Part shown: positions 1-9,663 of the stretch, piece after piece | Layout of the letters: every line of letters begins with the position of its first letter | Position numbering within the stretch: the first letter of the stretch is position 1 | Origin: Ambrosia x helenae | Taxonomy: Eukaryota; Streptophyta; Magnoliopsida; Asterales; Asteraceae | DNA length: 64,000 nt | Direction: 5' to 3' | Assembly (NCBI GenBank): GCA_030844895.1 | Contig: CM061229.1 | Coordinates: 107,382,975 to 107,446,974, forward strand | Program-made: the position numbers and the translations under genes | The notes under the pieces: model-generated | The model's database searches: none | The model's input: the letters and a program-made list of their open reading frames with translations, nothing else | Told to the model about the DNA's origin: nothing

Positions 1-116
1 ATTTTTATTAAAACAAAATACGACAGGTACATCACAATAGAAGGTAGACCGGCAACAAGCTGCGCCGCACCCCTTTTTTGAAAATAAAAAACAATAATTA
101 AGTAATAATTACCTAA

Positions 117-155
<39 letters not shown>

Positions 156-989
156 CAAAGCTAATAATCCTACATGTCATAATATTATGAAATCTCTCCT
201 TTGAGAGATGCCACATAGGGTGTGATGTGGCAACTCTAAACCAATTAAAAAAAAGGAATAGATATGGTTTAACCTAATATATTAAATACCTTATCTACTA
301 GATGTAAATATTAAACAGTTATTATTTTCTCTCTCATGTTTCCTCCCATAACTTTTAAACGTTAATATCTTTTATATACGAGATTTTTTAAGGAAAAAAA
401 TTACACCAAATTAACGAGCGTTTTATTATCTTTCCAACGAGTACCATAGTGCTATATAAAAAACGGAGAAAAAAAAACGACTATTTTTTGTAACCCGACA
501 TGTATTGTGTCAGGTTAGGGATTAGTTTAAAAAAAATTGTGGGTTTGGGTCGGGTCTGGGATTAGGTGATACCCGACCCAATTACCCGAAACCACGTACC
601 TAAAAACCCGAACTATATACCCGGTCATATACCCATGAAATTTTTAACGCATCACATAACCCTTAGACTAATGCGTTCGATATTTTTTTTTCTTATTTCA
701 TGTTTGTTCTTTTTAGAATAATCGATTACAAACTTTCGAATTCATTTGACATTATATAATATTTTGTAATGGCGCTAGATTTATACCCCGACGCAGAGAT
801 TCGTTTTTTTATATATTTGAATATAATAACTTATGGCAGAGATTTGTTTAAAATAAATAATAATAATAATAATAATAATAATAATCATTAATTATATATT
901 GGCAAGTCATTAATTATGTTGTCATATTAGATATTTTTTTATGTCATATTAGATATTTCATTCCGGGACGCTCCCAGGATAAAAACTAG
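117..989 (+). mobile_element. Non-autonomous Helitron, copy 1
   Basis: The element starts with TC after an A (116/117) and ends with CTAG before a T (989/990), the canonical Helitron signature with A-T target insertion and no target duplication. Ten bases before CTAG sits a short GC-rich hairpin (963-978, a variant of CCCGGGA-CGC-TCCCGGG). A 5' subterminal hairpin TGCCACAT...ATGTGGCA lies at 209-232. There is no Rep/helicase gene, so movement would depend on a partner elsewhere. Borders are confirmed by a related unsplit copy of the flanking sequence at about 19630-19790. Confidence 0.85.
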
Positions 990-1813
990 TCATTTATAAA
1001 GCCCTATCGAGTCATTTCTTACTACACCCCTCTTTTCCCATAAAGTCTCATAAAACTCTCCACTACACATGCCCTTCAAACTATTATTTAGTTATCATTC
1101 TACATAATTATTTACAAATAATCAATAATCATGCTCTTCAAAGTTCAAACCAATGATTTCGTATTATTCTTCTGATATGAATAATCGTAGATTTGTAAAA
1201 TTTGTTTTTTTTAATATACATTTAGTTCTGAAATCATTTTATCGGGTTATAATATGTTGTTTGAAAAATAGGAAATTACAGCCGTTCCAAAAATGAATAA
1301 AAGAGGAAACGATTTGTTATGGTTTATTTTTCACTTTCAGCGTTGGTTTACATAATTTTCCCAAACAGAGAAATTAAGGAGCAATATGTGTCGAAAGATT
1401 AAATTTCTGAATTCTGAGAAAGCTATGCCTCTAGTTCAGTGTTTTATGAAACTAAAACGGTTTTTATATATAACTCTTAACTTAAAAATACAATTTGTTT
1501 TAATATTTTAAACGCATTTTTAGTTTGTATGTTTACATTGTTCCACGTTGAAGAAGATTTGGATGGTCCAAAACATCACATATTTTTGTCATGTTAGATG
1601 GACTATTATTGCATGGTTATTATATACCATATATTCATAATTGTTTTTAAAGCTAAAATCAAATTTTATATCAAACAATAAATTACATCTGGATAATGTG
1701 TAAGCGAGCAATAAGCTGCGCCGCTATCCCCTTTTAATCGCAAAACATATTCTACTAAACACAAACCCTTGGTTTCTAGGACTAAATCATGATATTATAA
1801 ACTTTATATATAA
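990..1813. other. Non-coding repeat DNA between two Helitrons
   Basis: AT-rich sequence without an open frame of note. The first 90 bases, joined to 80-116, continue a repeat that also occurs unsplit at 19630-19790. The stretch also holds the partial GC-rich module at 1706-1724. I see no gene. Confidence 0.6.
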
Positions 1814-2615
1814 TCTATATATATATATATTGCAAAGGGATTAATCCAACATGTTATACTCTTATGCAATCTCTTCTTTGAGAGATGCCACATAAGATAT
1901 GATGTGGCAACTCTAAACCAATTAAAAAAAAGAAATAAATATGATTTAACCTAATCTATTTTAATCTTTAACCTAATCCATTAAATACCTAATCTACTAA
2001 ATCTAAATATTAAACCTTTATTATTTTATCTCTCGTGTTTCCTCCCATAACTTTTAAACGTAAATATCTTTTATATACGAGATTTTTTAAAGAAAAAAAT
2101 TACACCAAATTAACGAGCGTTTTATTATCTTTCCAATGAGTACCATATTGCTATATAAAAATCGGAGAAAAAAATGACTATTTTTTGTAACCCGGCAGGT
2201 ATTGTGTCGGGTTTGGGATTAGTTTAAAAAAAATTGTGGGTTTGGGTCGGGTCTGGGATTAGGTGATACCCGACCCGATTACCCGAAACAACATACCCAA
2301 ATACCCGAACTACATACCCGATCATATACCCATGAATTTTAGCGCATCACATAACCCTTAGATTAATGCGTTCGATATTTCAATAATTAACTTTTTTTTC
2401 TTATTTCATGTTAGTTCTTTTTAGAATGATCGATTACAAACTTCCGAATTCATTTGTAATGGCACTAGATTTATACCCCGGTGCAGAGATTCGTTTTTTT
2501 TTTTATATTTGAATATGATAACTTATGGCAGAGATTTGTTTAAAATAATAATAATATATTTTATTATTTTATAATAGATATTTCAACTCGAGACGCTTCC
2601 CGGGATAAAAACTAG
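1814..2615 (+). mobile_element. Non-autonomous Helitron, copy 2
   Basis: It begins TC after A1813 and ends CTAG (2612-2615) before T2616, with the 3' hairpin at about 2588-2604 ending TTCCCGGG. It aligns with copy 1 over its whole length, including the internal tract rich in ACCCGA/TCGGGT and the 5' subterminal hairpin. No coding capacity. Confidence 0.85.
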
Positions 2616-3031
2616 TTTTTCTAATATTTCTATATGTTGTGAAACATTCAAACATACATAAATATATCCAACTTTAATTGTTTTTTTCTTTGCATATATT
2701 GTAATTGATTAATACCTTTACAACAGAAAATGGGTTCTTTTTCTTCTTTATATTTCTAATTGTTTTTTTTTTTTTGCGGCGCAGCTTGTTGCCCGTCTAC
2801 CTGTTATCATGATGTAACTTTCGTATTTTGTTTTAATGAGAAGCTGATATGATATTAAAAAAAAAAAAAAAAAAAAAGATGCTATTTCTTTAAAGAATTT
2901 AAAGAATATCTCTCCTCGGCTACATGGTATGCTTTTCAAATAAAATGTTCGGAAAAAAATTGGTTGGGCTAGAGAAAATGCGTTTTTGGAAAAGGATAAC
3001 CGGGTGTTAACATTCTATAACAGGCCACTTA

Positions 3032-3342
3032 GACCGTTGGGTGTGGAAGAGGTTGGCATTTTCATGACGGGCCTTTAAGTAGGTGCCACATAGGAGTGAG
3101 GGGAGATGCATCTTCATGATAAGCCTCTAAGGGGGTGGTGTGCACTATGATAACGGGCCTACTCATTGGCCAGAATTATTAAAAATAATAAAAAATCTAT
3201 TAAAAATAATAACATTTGGCCCGGCATAAAAGTCATGTGGTTGCCGCTCATGCCGATGCCGGAAGAGGGGGCGGTGTACGCCGGCCCATCAACACATTGC
3301 CGGGCCTTGCCGAGGCTATGCCGGCTTCCACACCGTAAGGTC
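3032..3342. mobile_element. Tourist-like MITE (PIF/Harbinger type)
   Basis: Both sides carry the 3-bp target duplication TTA (3029-3031 and 3343-3345). Ends are inverted: GACCGTTGGGTGTGGAAG on the left, and the reverse complement of the right end reads GACCTTACGGTGTGGAAG. The 311-bp size and TTA duplication are typical of Tourist MITEs. No transposase is encoded; a short open frame at 3166-3351 is not convincing as a gene. Confidence 0.7.
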
Positions 3343-3384
3343 TTATATTAAACTTAACTAAATTAGAGTTATATATATATATAT

Positions 3385-3790
3385 AGGTCAATTATAAAAT
3401 GAAAACCCGTTTAAGTTGAGAAAAACCCTCGAAAACCTATGTAAAAAAACATTTTTTTTTATTTGAAAAAAATAACAAATGTAAAATACATGTTTGTAAG
3501 CGTTTTGGGCCAAAAAATAAAAAAAGCGGCGATGGGATTTTTTTTAAAAATAAACAAAGTTGCTAAAAACATAGGTAAATAGCTGAAAACATATGTTTTT
3601 TTTAGCAACTTTGTTTATTTTTATTAAAAAAATCCCATCGGCGCTTTTGTTATTTTTTTTTTGCCCAAAATGCTTAAAAATATGTATTTTACATTGGTTA
3701 TTTTTTTCAAAACAAAATAATGGTTTTTTACATGGGTTTTCAAAGGTTTTCTCAACTTAAGAGGGTTTCTAAAATATCCTTTCCCTATAT
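3385..3790. repeat. Foldback element, nearly one complete hairpin
   Basis: The two halves are reverse complements over most of their length, with the centre near 3580. The arms include TTAAGTTGAGAAAA, a block with GCG and CCCATCG, and AACAAAGTTGCTA. The transcript would fold into a stem of about 180 bp. A second, internally shortened copy lies at 21455-21655. This is a foldback MITE without coding capacity. Confidence 0.75.
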
Positions 3791-3791
3791 A

Positions 3792-4979
3792 TAGGGTCAA
3801 GATCCTGTACAAAGGGTGTTTTTTGTGAGAAGGCTAAGAAGGGTTTTGGGCCATTGAATTGTTTAGTGGATGGTTAAGATTAATCAATGGCTAAATTATA
3901 ATAAGTGTATTATTTCGTTTGACTTATTTGACCATATAGGGGTATTAATGTAATTAGGTGTGTGTAAACTTGAAAACTTATTTAATGATCAGATAGTCTC
4001 AAGCTAAAATCATGGACCCACCATTTCCCTGCACAATGGAACAATATCTTTAGCAAAAACTAAATTGGGTTTAACAAACAAAAATTATTACGATCATGCT
4101 GTTTGAATATGGCTTTACATATTAGTGTGTTTTATTTTCAAGTTATAGTGTGTTAGTATCTGGAATGATTGTATTGCGATTCAAGTCATAGTGTTATTTT
4201 ACATCTGGAAGGATTGCATCATGACTCATCATGGTGCTATGTCGTCTAGTCAATCAAATTGTTTGAATATATTATTTTCATATCAGTATGTTTTATCTTC
4301 ATATAGAATGATAGTATTACATTCATATAATTGTGTTATATTTTCATGGTGGTCATATCAATGTGTTTTATTTTATACACCTAAAAAATTATGATTTATA
4401 AAGCATCATTCACATGAATATGATAAAACATCACACGTTGTATGAAAAAAAAAACGTAACAACATGATGTATACGTATAACACCATGGATTGAAAACAAA
4501 TACAAACATCATTGAGTTATAAAACACCATGGAATAAACTAAGACTTTATTAAAACACCATTTAAACATGAAGCAACACCATGCGGATTAACACCATGCA
4601 TTGATGTATTTCCTAATTCATGATCGTATTGAACATCAACGGCCATAACATTATCCATCTAAAAAACGACCAGAACATCAAAAAAATCACATTTTTTTTA
4701 AATCGTATATGCCTCATACTAGTATGTATTTTTTTATCTGATATAATTGAAAAAAAAAATTATAAACCCACGAATTTAAATTATATTTAGGTTGAAATAA
4801 AATCCCTGGAAAATCTTCTTTCAATTAACTATTAACTACATGATTAATTCCTATTTTTAAGATTGATAAAAGTACCTTATTACCCTCAATCACTAAATTT
4901 AATGCTTGCCACATGTTATCACCATAGCCCTTCTTACACTTCTCACATATTTTGGCATTTGTACAGGATCATAACTCTA
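3792..4979. mobile_element. Inverted-repeat element, 1.2 kb, non-coding
   Basis: The left end reads TAGGGTCAAGATCCTGTACA and the reverse complement of the right end reads TAGAGTTATGATCCTGTACA. Similarity continues for about 55 bases through a GTGAGAAG..TAAGAAGGG block. It begins immediately beside the foldback element. The interior is AT-rich with repeated CACCATG-type words and no credible gene. Superfamily not determined. Confidence 0.55.
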
Positions 4980-4989
4980 CATGATTTGC

Positions 4990-5095
4990 TACATGATTTT
5001 GTCACGGGTAGCCAACTACCAGCACGGTAACACCACCGCAACCGGTGCGGGTAGTGGTCCTGTGAAGCAAATTTGGGTTCTAGTTAACGCACGGT
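4990..5095. repeat. Dispersed repeat, inverse copy at 19990-20130
   Basis: The block containing GTCACGGGTA, CAGCACGGTAACACC and GGTAGTGGTCC matches the reverse complement of 19990-20130, where it lies inside a Tourist-like MITE. It is probably a fragment of the same MITE family. Confidence 0.55.
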
Positions 5096-5110
5096 AAATC
5101 ATTAATTCAC

Positions 5111-5112
5111 TG

Positions 5113-5166
<54 letters not shown>
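5111..5166. repeat. Compound CT/AT microsatellite
   Basis: A (CT)n run passes directly into an (AT)n run at the left edge of the next repeat. Confidence 0.9.
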
Positions 5167-5172
<6 letters not shown>

Positions 5173-5246
5173 TGGTTCAAATAGGAACCATAAGGTAGTT
5201 AAGAAACATAAGAACCACTTTTTAACCATTGATTTTAAAGGGCATG

Positions 5247-5356
5247 TGTAACATCGCAAAAATTTTCCCCAAATTTTTTCTACGTAAAAGCCTTACTTCA
5301 TGCGCTATTCCTAACACACAATTTATATATTTAAATATATATATATATATGCATAG

Positions 5357-5408
<52 letters not shown>

Positions 5409-6548
5409 TGATTCTAAATTCTTTTTTTTCACATACAAGATTTTTTTTTTAAATAAAGCCTTGAGTCAAATAGTCAAAGTCCTAGTCAAAGTCTTAGTCA
5501 AACAGTCAAAGTCTTAGTCAAATAGTCAATTCATCATAAAACCTTACTTTATGGTGTTGACCAATTTTAATGGCTAATTGACTCCAAAACTAGTATAAAA
5601 ACCCACCTATGACCCATTATACTTTGCACCTCTAAATCGATTGTTTCAATCCGATTAAACTTTCCCTCATACCTTTCTTCTATAGTCTATTACTTCTACA
5701 ATTGAAGCTTTGATTATAAGCTCTTGTAATTGGCGAATTGGAAGCTTGATATTCTTTCTTTTTCGTTTTCTTCAATTTGGACTAGCTACATTGTTGAGTC
5801 TTTGGGATTCGCCTCGCATACATTCACAACACATTATTCTATTTTTTTTACGAGACATAACATTTTGCTAAGGTGAGTTTTACATAGCCCCTTTTCTATT
5901 TATCACCATTTTTGGGGTGAAACATGTTACAACATCATTTATGCAATTCAATCATCAATGTGTCTATGTGTTTTCTATGTTGCATTATGTCTTGAGCATG
6001 ATTAGAGTAAGCACCATTCTAGCATAATCATTAACTCCGTACAAGCCGACGGTATACATTGATAGATCTATTGGACTGACAATCCCACCCGGATACGTGC
6101 CTCCTACAAAGGTAGCGTGGGTGTTTGTTATCGTATAACATATTCAAGTGGACCATGAGCGTATGGTATGTATCATATTATAACAGTCATCAGGGTTGGT
6201 TATGCACTCGATTTATTTCTAGTATGTTCTCACATATGGACTAGATTGACATGACACATGAATTGCACAACATTTTTATTCAATTATCAAAAACCTATGT
6301 AATTCTCACCAACTTTTGTTGACCCAAAATATTTTCAACTTAACATGTTTCAGGTTCTATTTGCTTGAAGATTTGATTTGATGCTTGAGGATATGTGTAT
6401 AGTTTTATTCAAGTTGATGTACAAATTCTAGAACAATTGTATGTAATCCATTTAAATCATATAATGAGAATTATTATTTACCATGAGCTACTGAACAATC
6501 ATCAATACGTGACATCCCGATGTTTCCGCCATCGGTTGGGGTGTTACA
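5247..6548 (+). repeat. 5' LTR of element 1
   Basis: 1,302 bp, TG...CA. It contains (AT)n and (TAA)n microsatellites near 5336-5408, which explain the 12-bp length difference from the 3' LTR. A TATA box (TATAAAA, 5594-5600) suggests transcription starting near 5625. Confidence 0.93.
5594..5600 (+). promoter_or_regulatory. Predicted TATA box in LTR of element 1
   Basis: TATAAAA followed about 30 bases later by a pyrimidine-rich leader. The matching copy in the 3' LTR is at about 8536-8543. Confidence 0.5.
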
Positions 6549-6551
6549 GAT

Positions 6552-6564
6552 TGGTATCAGAGCC
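6552..6564 (+). promoter_or_regulatory. Primer binding site (tRNA-iMet) of element 1
   Basis: TGGTATCAGAGCC starts three bases after the 5' LTR. It complements the 3' end of initiator methionine tRNA, the usual primer of this lineage. Confidence 0.9.
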
Positions 6565-7093
6565 ATGGTTATAGGGAATTAGGTTATTAGAAAAATAATC
6601 TAGTCTATAACCATTGGATTTAACAAGTACTTGCTTCTTTTACTTGCTATTCTCTATCTCCCTCCTACTTCTTATCCCTACTTTCATTCCTACAAGAAGG
6701 TTGCTCTCCATCAGTGGATCTACTCTTAGACTAATAGGATAAATTCCTCGGGTTTAACCTGAACCCCCTTGAGATCTCGTCGAAGTTCTAGATTTTAATA
6801 ACGAACACGTGCAATCTGGAAGGGTGAACACCTGTATTCTGAGTCTTCTGTCTAGGCTGGCATTGCGCATATATCCCAATCAGACGAGGGACCCGGATGC
6901 CTACCTGGGAATTCTCGGGATGAGTATTCACTTATAGGCTAAAGCATGTCTTCATATGTTATTAGAATCTGGAATCTTTGATAAGTCAACGTTTTCGTTT
7001 ATTCGTTTTAATTAATGAATAAATGATTACATTCCTTATATTACCTCATTCATTTCATGCCTCATTGATACTTCATTGTGTCCCTTACAGATC

Positions 7094-7696
7094 ATGTCTC
7101 CACGCCACAGCACTCGCATTAACAGTGGTGACAATCATGAAGAAGAGAGCAGCAACCACAACCACGACCACAACACTAACCACAACAATGGAGGTGATGC
7201 CCAACTAGCTGCGATTATTTCCCAACAATTGGCGCAACAAATCACAACTTTGGTTTCTAACTTGTTGGCTCAAGTCATCCCAATGAATGGGAACAGCAAT
7301 GGAAATGGAAATGGCGATCACATAAAGAACAGAACCTTAATTCGGAAAAGCGAGAAAACAAATATTGTGGCCGCAGTAACTACCAAGAACCAGAAGCGTA
7401 AGACCAGGAATCCTAATGTAAACCTCACTACACAAGCCTCTAACATGAAGCCTTATGCAAGAAACTTTCCATTGTGTAACACATGCAATCGACATCATCC
7501 CACTGTTTCAGCATGTCGCGTGTGCACCAATTGTGGTAGGTATGGCCATCTAGTCAACACATGTCGCGAGACCCCAAACCTAATGCCAATCAACCCACCA
7601 ACCCTGCTCAGGCTGATAATCCTAATCGATACAACTATGGTCAATGCTATGAATGTGGGGACCCAAATCACTACCGTAACCGATGCCCTAAACTAA
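7094..7696 (+). pseudogene. Gag remnant lacking the capsid domain
   Basis: The protein opens with a charged, Asn/His/Gly-rich N terminus like that of element A, then jumps in frame from the NGNG stretch to HIKNRTLIRK. In A the same two points lie about 175 residues apart and enclose the whole retrotransposon Gag domain. One CCHC knuckle (CTNCGRYGHLVNTC) follows. A single-base shift near 7575 moves translation out of frame; the second knuckle (CYECGDPNHYRNRC) continues in another frame to a stop near 7726. I chose ATG 7094, which matches the A start; it is preceded by the acceptor-like CCCTTACAG. Product unlikely to form capsids. Confidence 0.75.
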
Positions 7697-7904
7697 ACCG
7701 AGGCCAAGACCCTCCAGCTACTTAACAGCAAGTCCCACCATTTAAATGTTGTTTGCTTTTAATTCTATGTAATGGCGCTTTTGATTCAAGTAATAAATTC
7801 AAGTATTATCATAACATCTGAGTGCATGCTTGTTTGAATGTGAACTAATTGCTATATCTATAATCATACTTGCTTACTTGTACAACAATTAGTTGACTAC
7901 CAAA

Positions 7905-8025
7905 CAACCTACTCAACGATTGGTAGAGGTCATCATGTCTTTCCAACAGTCGGGAGAGGCCCTACAACCTGCTCAACGACTGGTGGAGACTATCGAACCT
8001 GCTCAACAATCGGTAGAGTCATAAA
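7905..8025 (+). repeat. Short imperfect tandem repeats in element 1
   Basis: Three to four degenerate copies of a unit containing ACCTGCTCAAC followed by TGGTRGAG lie between the gag remnant and the polypurine tract. No open frame spans them. Confidence 0.6.
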
Positions 8026-8165
8026 AGGACGCAAAACCCTAATGTAAGGTAAATTGATAATTATGGTCCGGAACGTAATCATGAATTTACAGGTACGTTA
8101 AGGTAGTGTGAAATTTTATCAAGGTTTCCGGTAGATGACCAATTGTAACCCTAGTTTTCTCTTAA

Positions 8166-8200
8166 CTTCGGGACGAAGTTCCTAAAAGTAGGGGAGACTG
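8166..8200 (+). promoter_or_regulatory. Stem-loop plus polypurine tract of element 1
   Basis: A perfect 7-bp stem, AACTTCG (8166-8172) and CGAAGTT (8176-8182) with loop GGA, is followed by the tract AAAAGTAGGGGAGAC ending at the 3' LTR. The same arrangement occurs in elements A and C. Confidence 0.75.
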
Positions 8201-8312
8201 TAACATCGCAAAAATTTTCCCCAAATTTTTTCTACGTAAAAGCCTTACTTCATGCGCTATTCCTAACACACAATTTATATATTTAAATATATATATATAT
8301 ATATATGCATAG

Positions 8313-8349
<37 letters not shown>

Positions 8350-9490
8350 TGATTCTAAATTCTTTTTTTTCACATACAAGATTTTTTTTTTTAAATAAAG
8401 CCTTGAGTCAAATAGTCAAAGTCCTAGTCAAAGTCTTAGTCAAACAGTCAAAGTCTTAGTCAAATAGTCAATTCATCATAAAACCTTACTTTATGGTGTT
8501 GACCAATTTTAATGGCTAATTGACTCCAAAACTAGTATAAAAACCCACCTATGACCCATTATACTTTGCACCTCTAAATCGATTGTTTCAATCCGATTAA
8601 ACTTTCCCTCATACCTTTCTTCTATAGTCTATTACTTCTACAATTGAAGCTTTGATTATAAGCTCTTGTAATTGGCGAATTGGAAGCTTGATATTCTTTC
8701 TTTTTCGTTTTCTTCAATTTGGACTAGCTACATTGTTGAGTCTTTGGGATTCGCCTCGCATACATTCACAACACATTATTCTATTTTTTTTACGAGACAT
8801 AACATTTTGCTAAGGTGAGTTTTACATAGCCCCTTTTCTATTTATCACCATTTTTGGGGTGAAACATGTTACAACATCATTTATGCAATTCAATCATCAA
8901 TGTGTCTATGTGTTTTCTATGTTGCATTATGTCTTGAGCATGATTAGAGTAAGCACCATTCTAGCATAATCATTAACTCCGTACAAGCCGACGGTATACA
9001 TTGATAGATCTATTGGACTGACAATCCCACCCGGATACGTGCCTCCTACAAAGGTAGCGTGGGTGTTTGTTATCGTATAACATATTCAAGTGGACCATGA
9101 GCGTATGGTATGTATCATATTATAACAGTCATCAGGGTTGGTTATGCACTCGATTTATTTCTAGTATGTTCTCACATATGGACTAGATTGACATGACACA
9201 TGAATTGCACAACATTTTTATTCAATTATCAAAAACCTATGTAATTCTCACCAACTTTTGTTGACCCAAAATATTTTCAACTTAACATGTTTCAGGTTCT
9301 ATTTGCTTGAAGATTTGATTTGATGCTTGAGGATATGTGTATAGTTTTATTCAAGTTGATGTACAAATTCTAGAACAATTGTATGTAATCCATTTAAATC
9401 ATATAATGAGAATTATTATTTACCATGAGCTACTGAACAATCATCAATACGTGACATCCCGATGTTTCCGCCATCGGTTGGGGTGTTACA
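8201..9490 (+). repeat. 3' LTR of element 1
   Basis: 1,290 bp, TGTAACATCG...GGTGTTACA, followed by the GCATG duplication at 9491-9495. Nearly identical to the 5' LTR apart from microsatellite length. Confidence 0.93.
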
Positions 9491-9663
9491 GCATGATTGT
9501 AAATAATTAAGAGTTTATTTAATTGTTTTAATTAATTTAGGGGTAGTATGGACATTTGTGAACCCATTAATTTTGCAAGTTTCTATTTTGTTTTTGAACA
9601 TTGACTTTCATTTAAAACGGCGACAAGATCCTCAACGTGAGGACTTCCCCAAAAACCAAGCGA

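Larger units (their letters stand above)
8..2838. repeat. Large inverted repeat pair with GCAACAAGCTGCGCCGC ends
   Basis: The arm at 8-69 is repeated in inverse orientation at 2775-2838 with high similarity, including the shared core GCAACAAGCTGCGCCGC. A partial third copy of the core lies at 1706-1724. The arms enclose two Helitrons and AT-rich DNA. This may be a terminal-inverted-repeat element or two inverted copies of one repeat. No transposase is visible inside, and the left arm begins at the window edge, so the true end is unknown. Confidence 0.5.
5247..9490 (+). mobile_element. Short Ty3/Gypsy retrotransposon (element 1), non-autonomous
   Basis: Complete 4.2-kb LTR element flanked by the 5-bp duplication GCATG (5242-5246, 9491-9495). 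LTRs begin TGTAACATCG and end GGTGTTACA. An initiator-Met PBS and a polypurine tract flank an internal region of only 1.65 kb. That region encodes a Gag without its capsid domain and no protease, RT, RNase H or integrase. The leader, zinc-knuckle region and 3' end resemble element A (36650-59725), so proteins from an A-like element could have mobilised it. The LTRs differ by eye mainly in microsatellite length, which points to recent insertion. Confidence 0.9.

Noticed and set aside
5229..5411. Open frame ending in poly-isoleucine
   Set aside because: It spans the element 1 border and a (TAA)n microsatellite.
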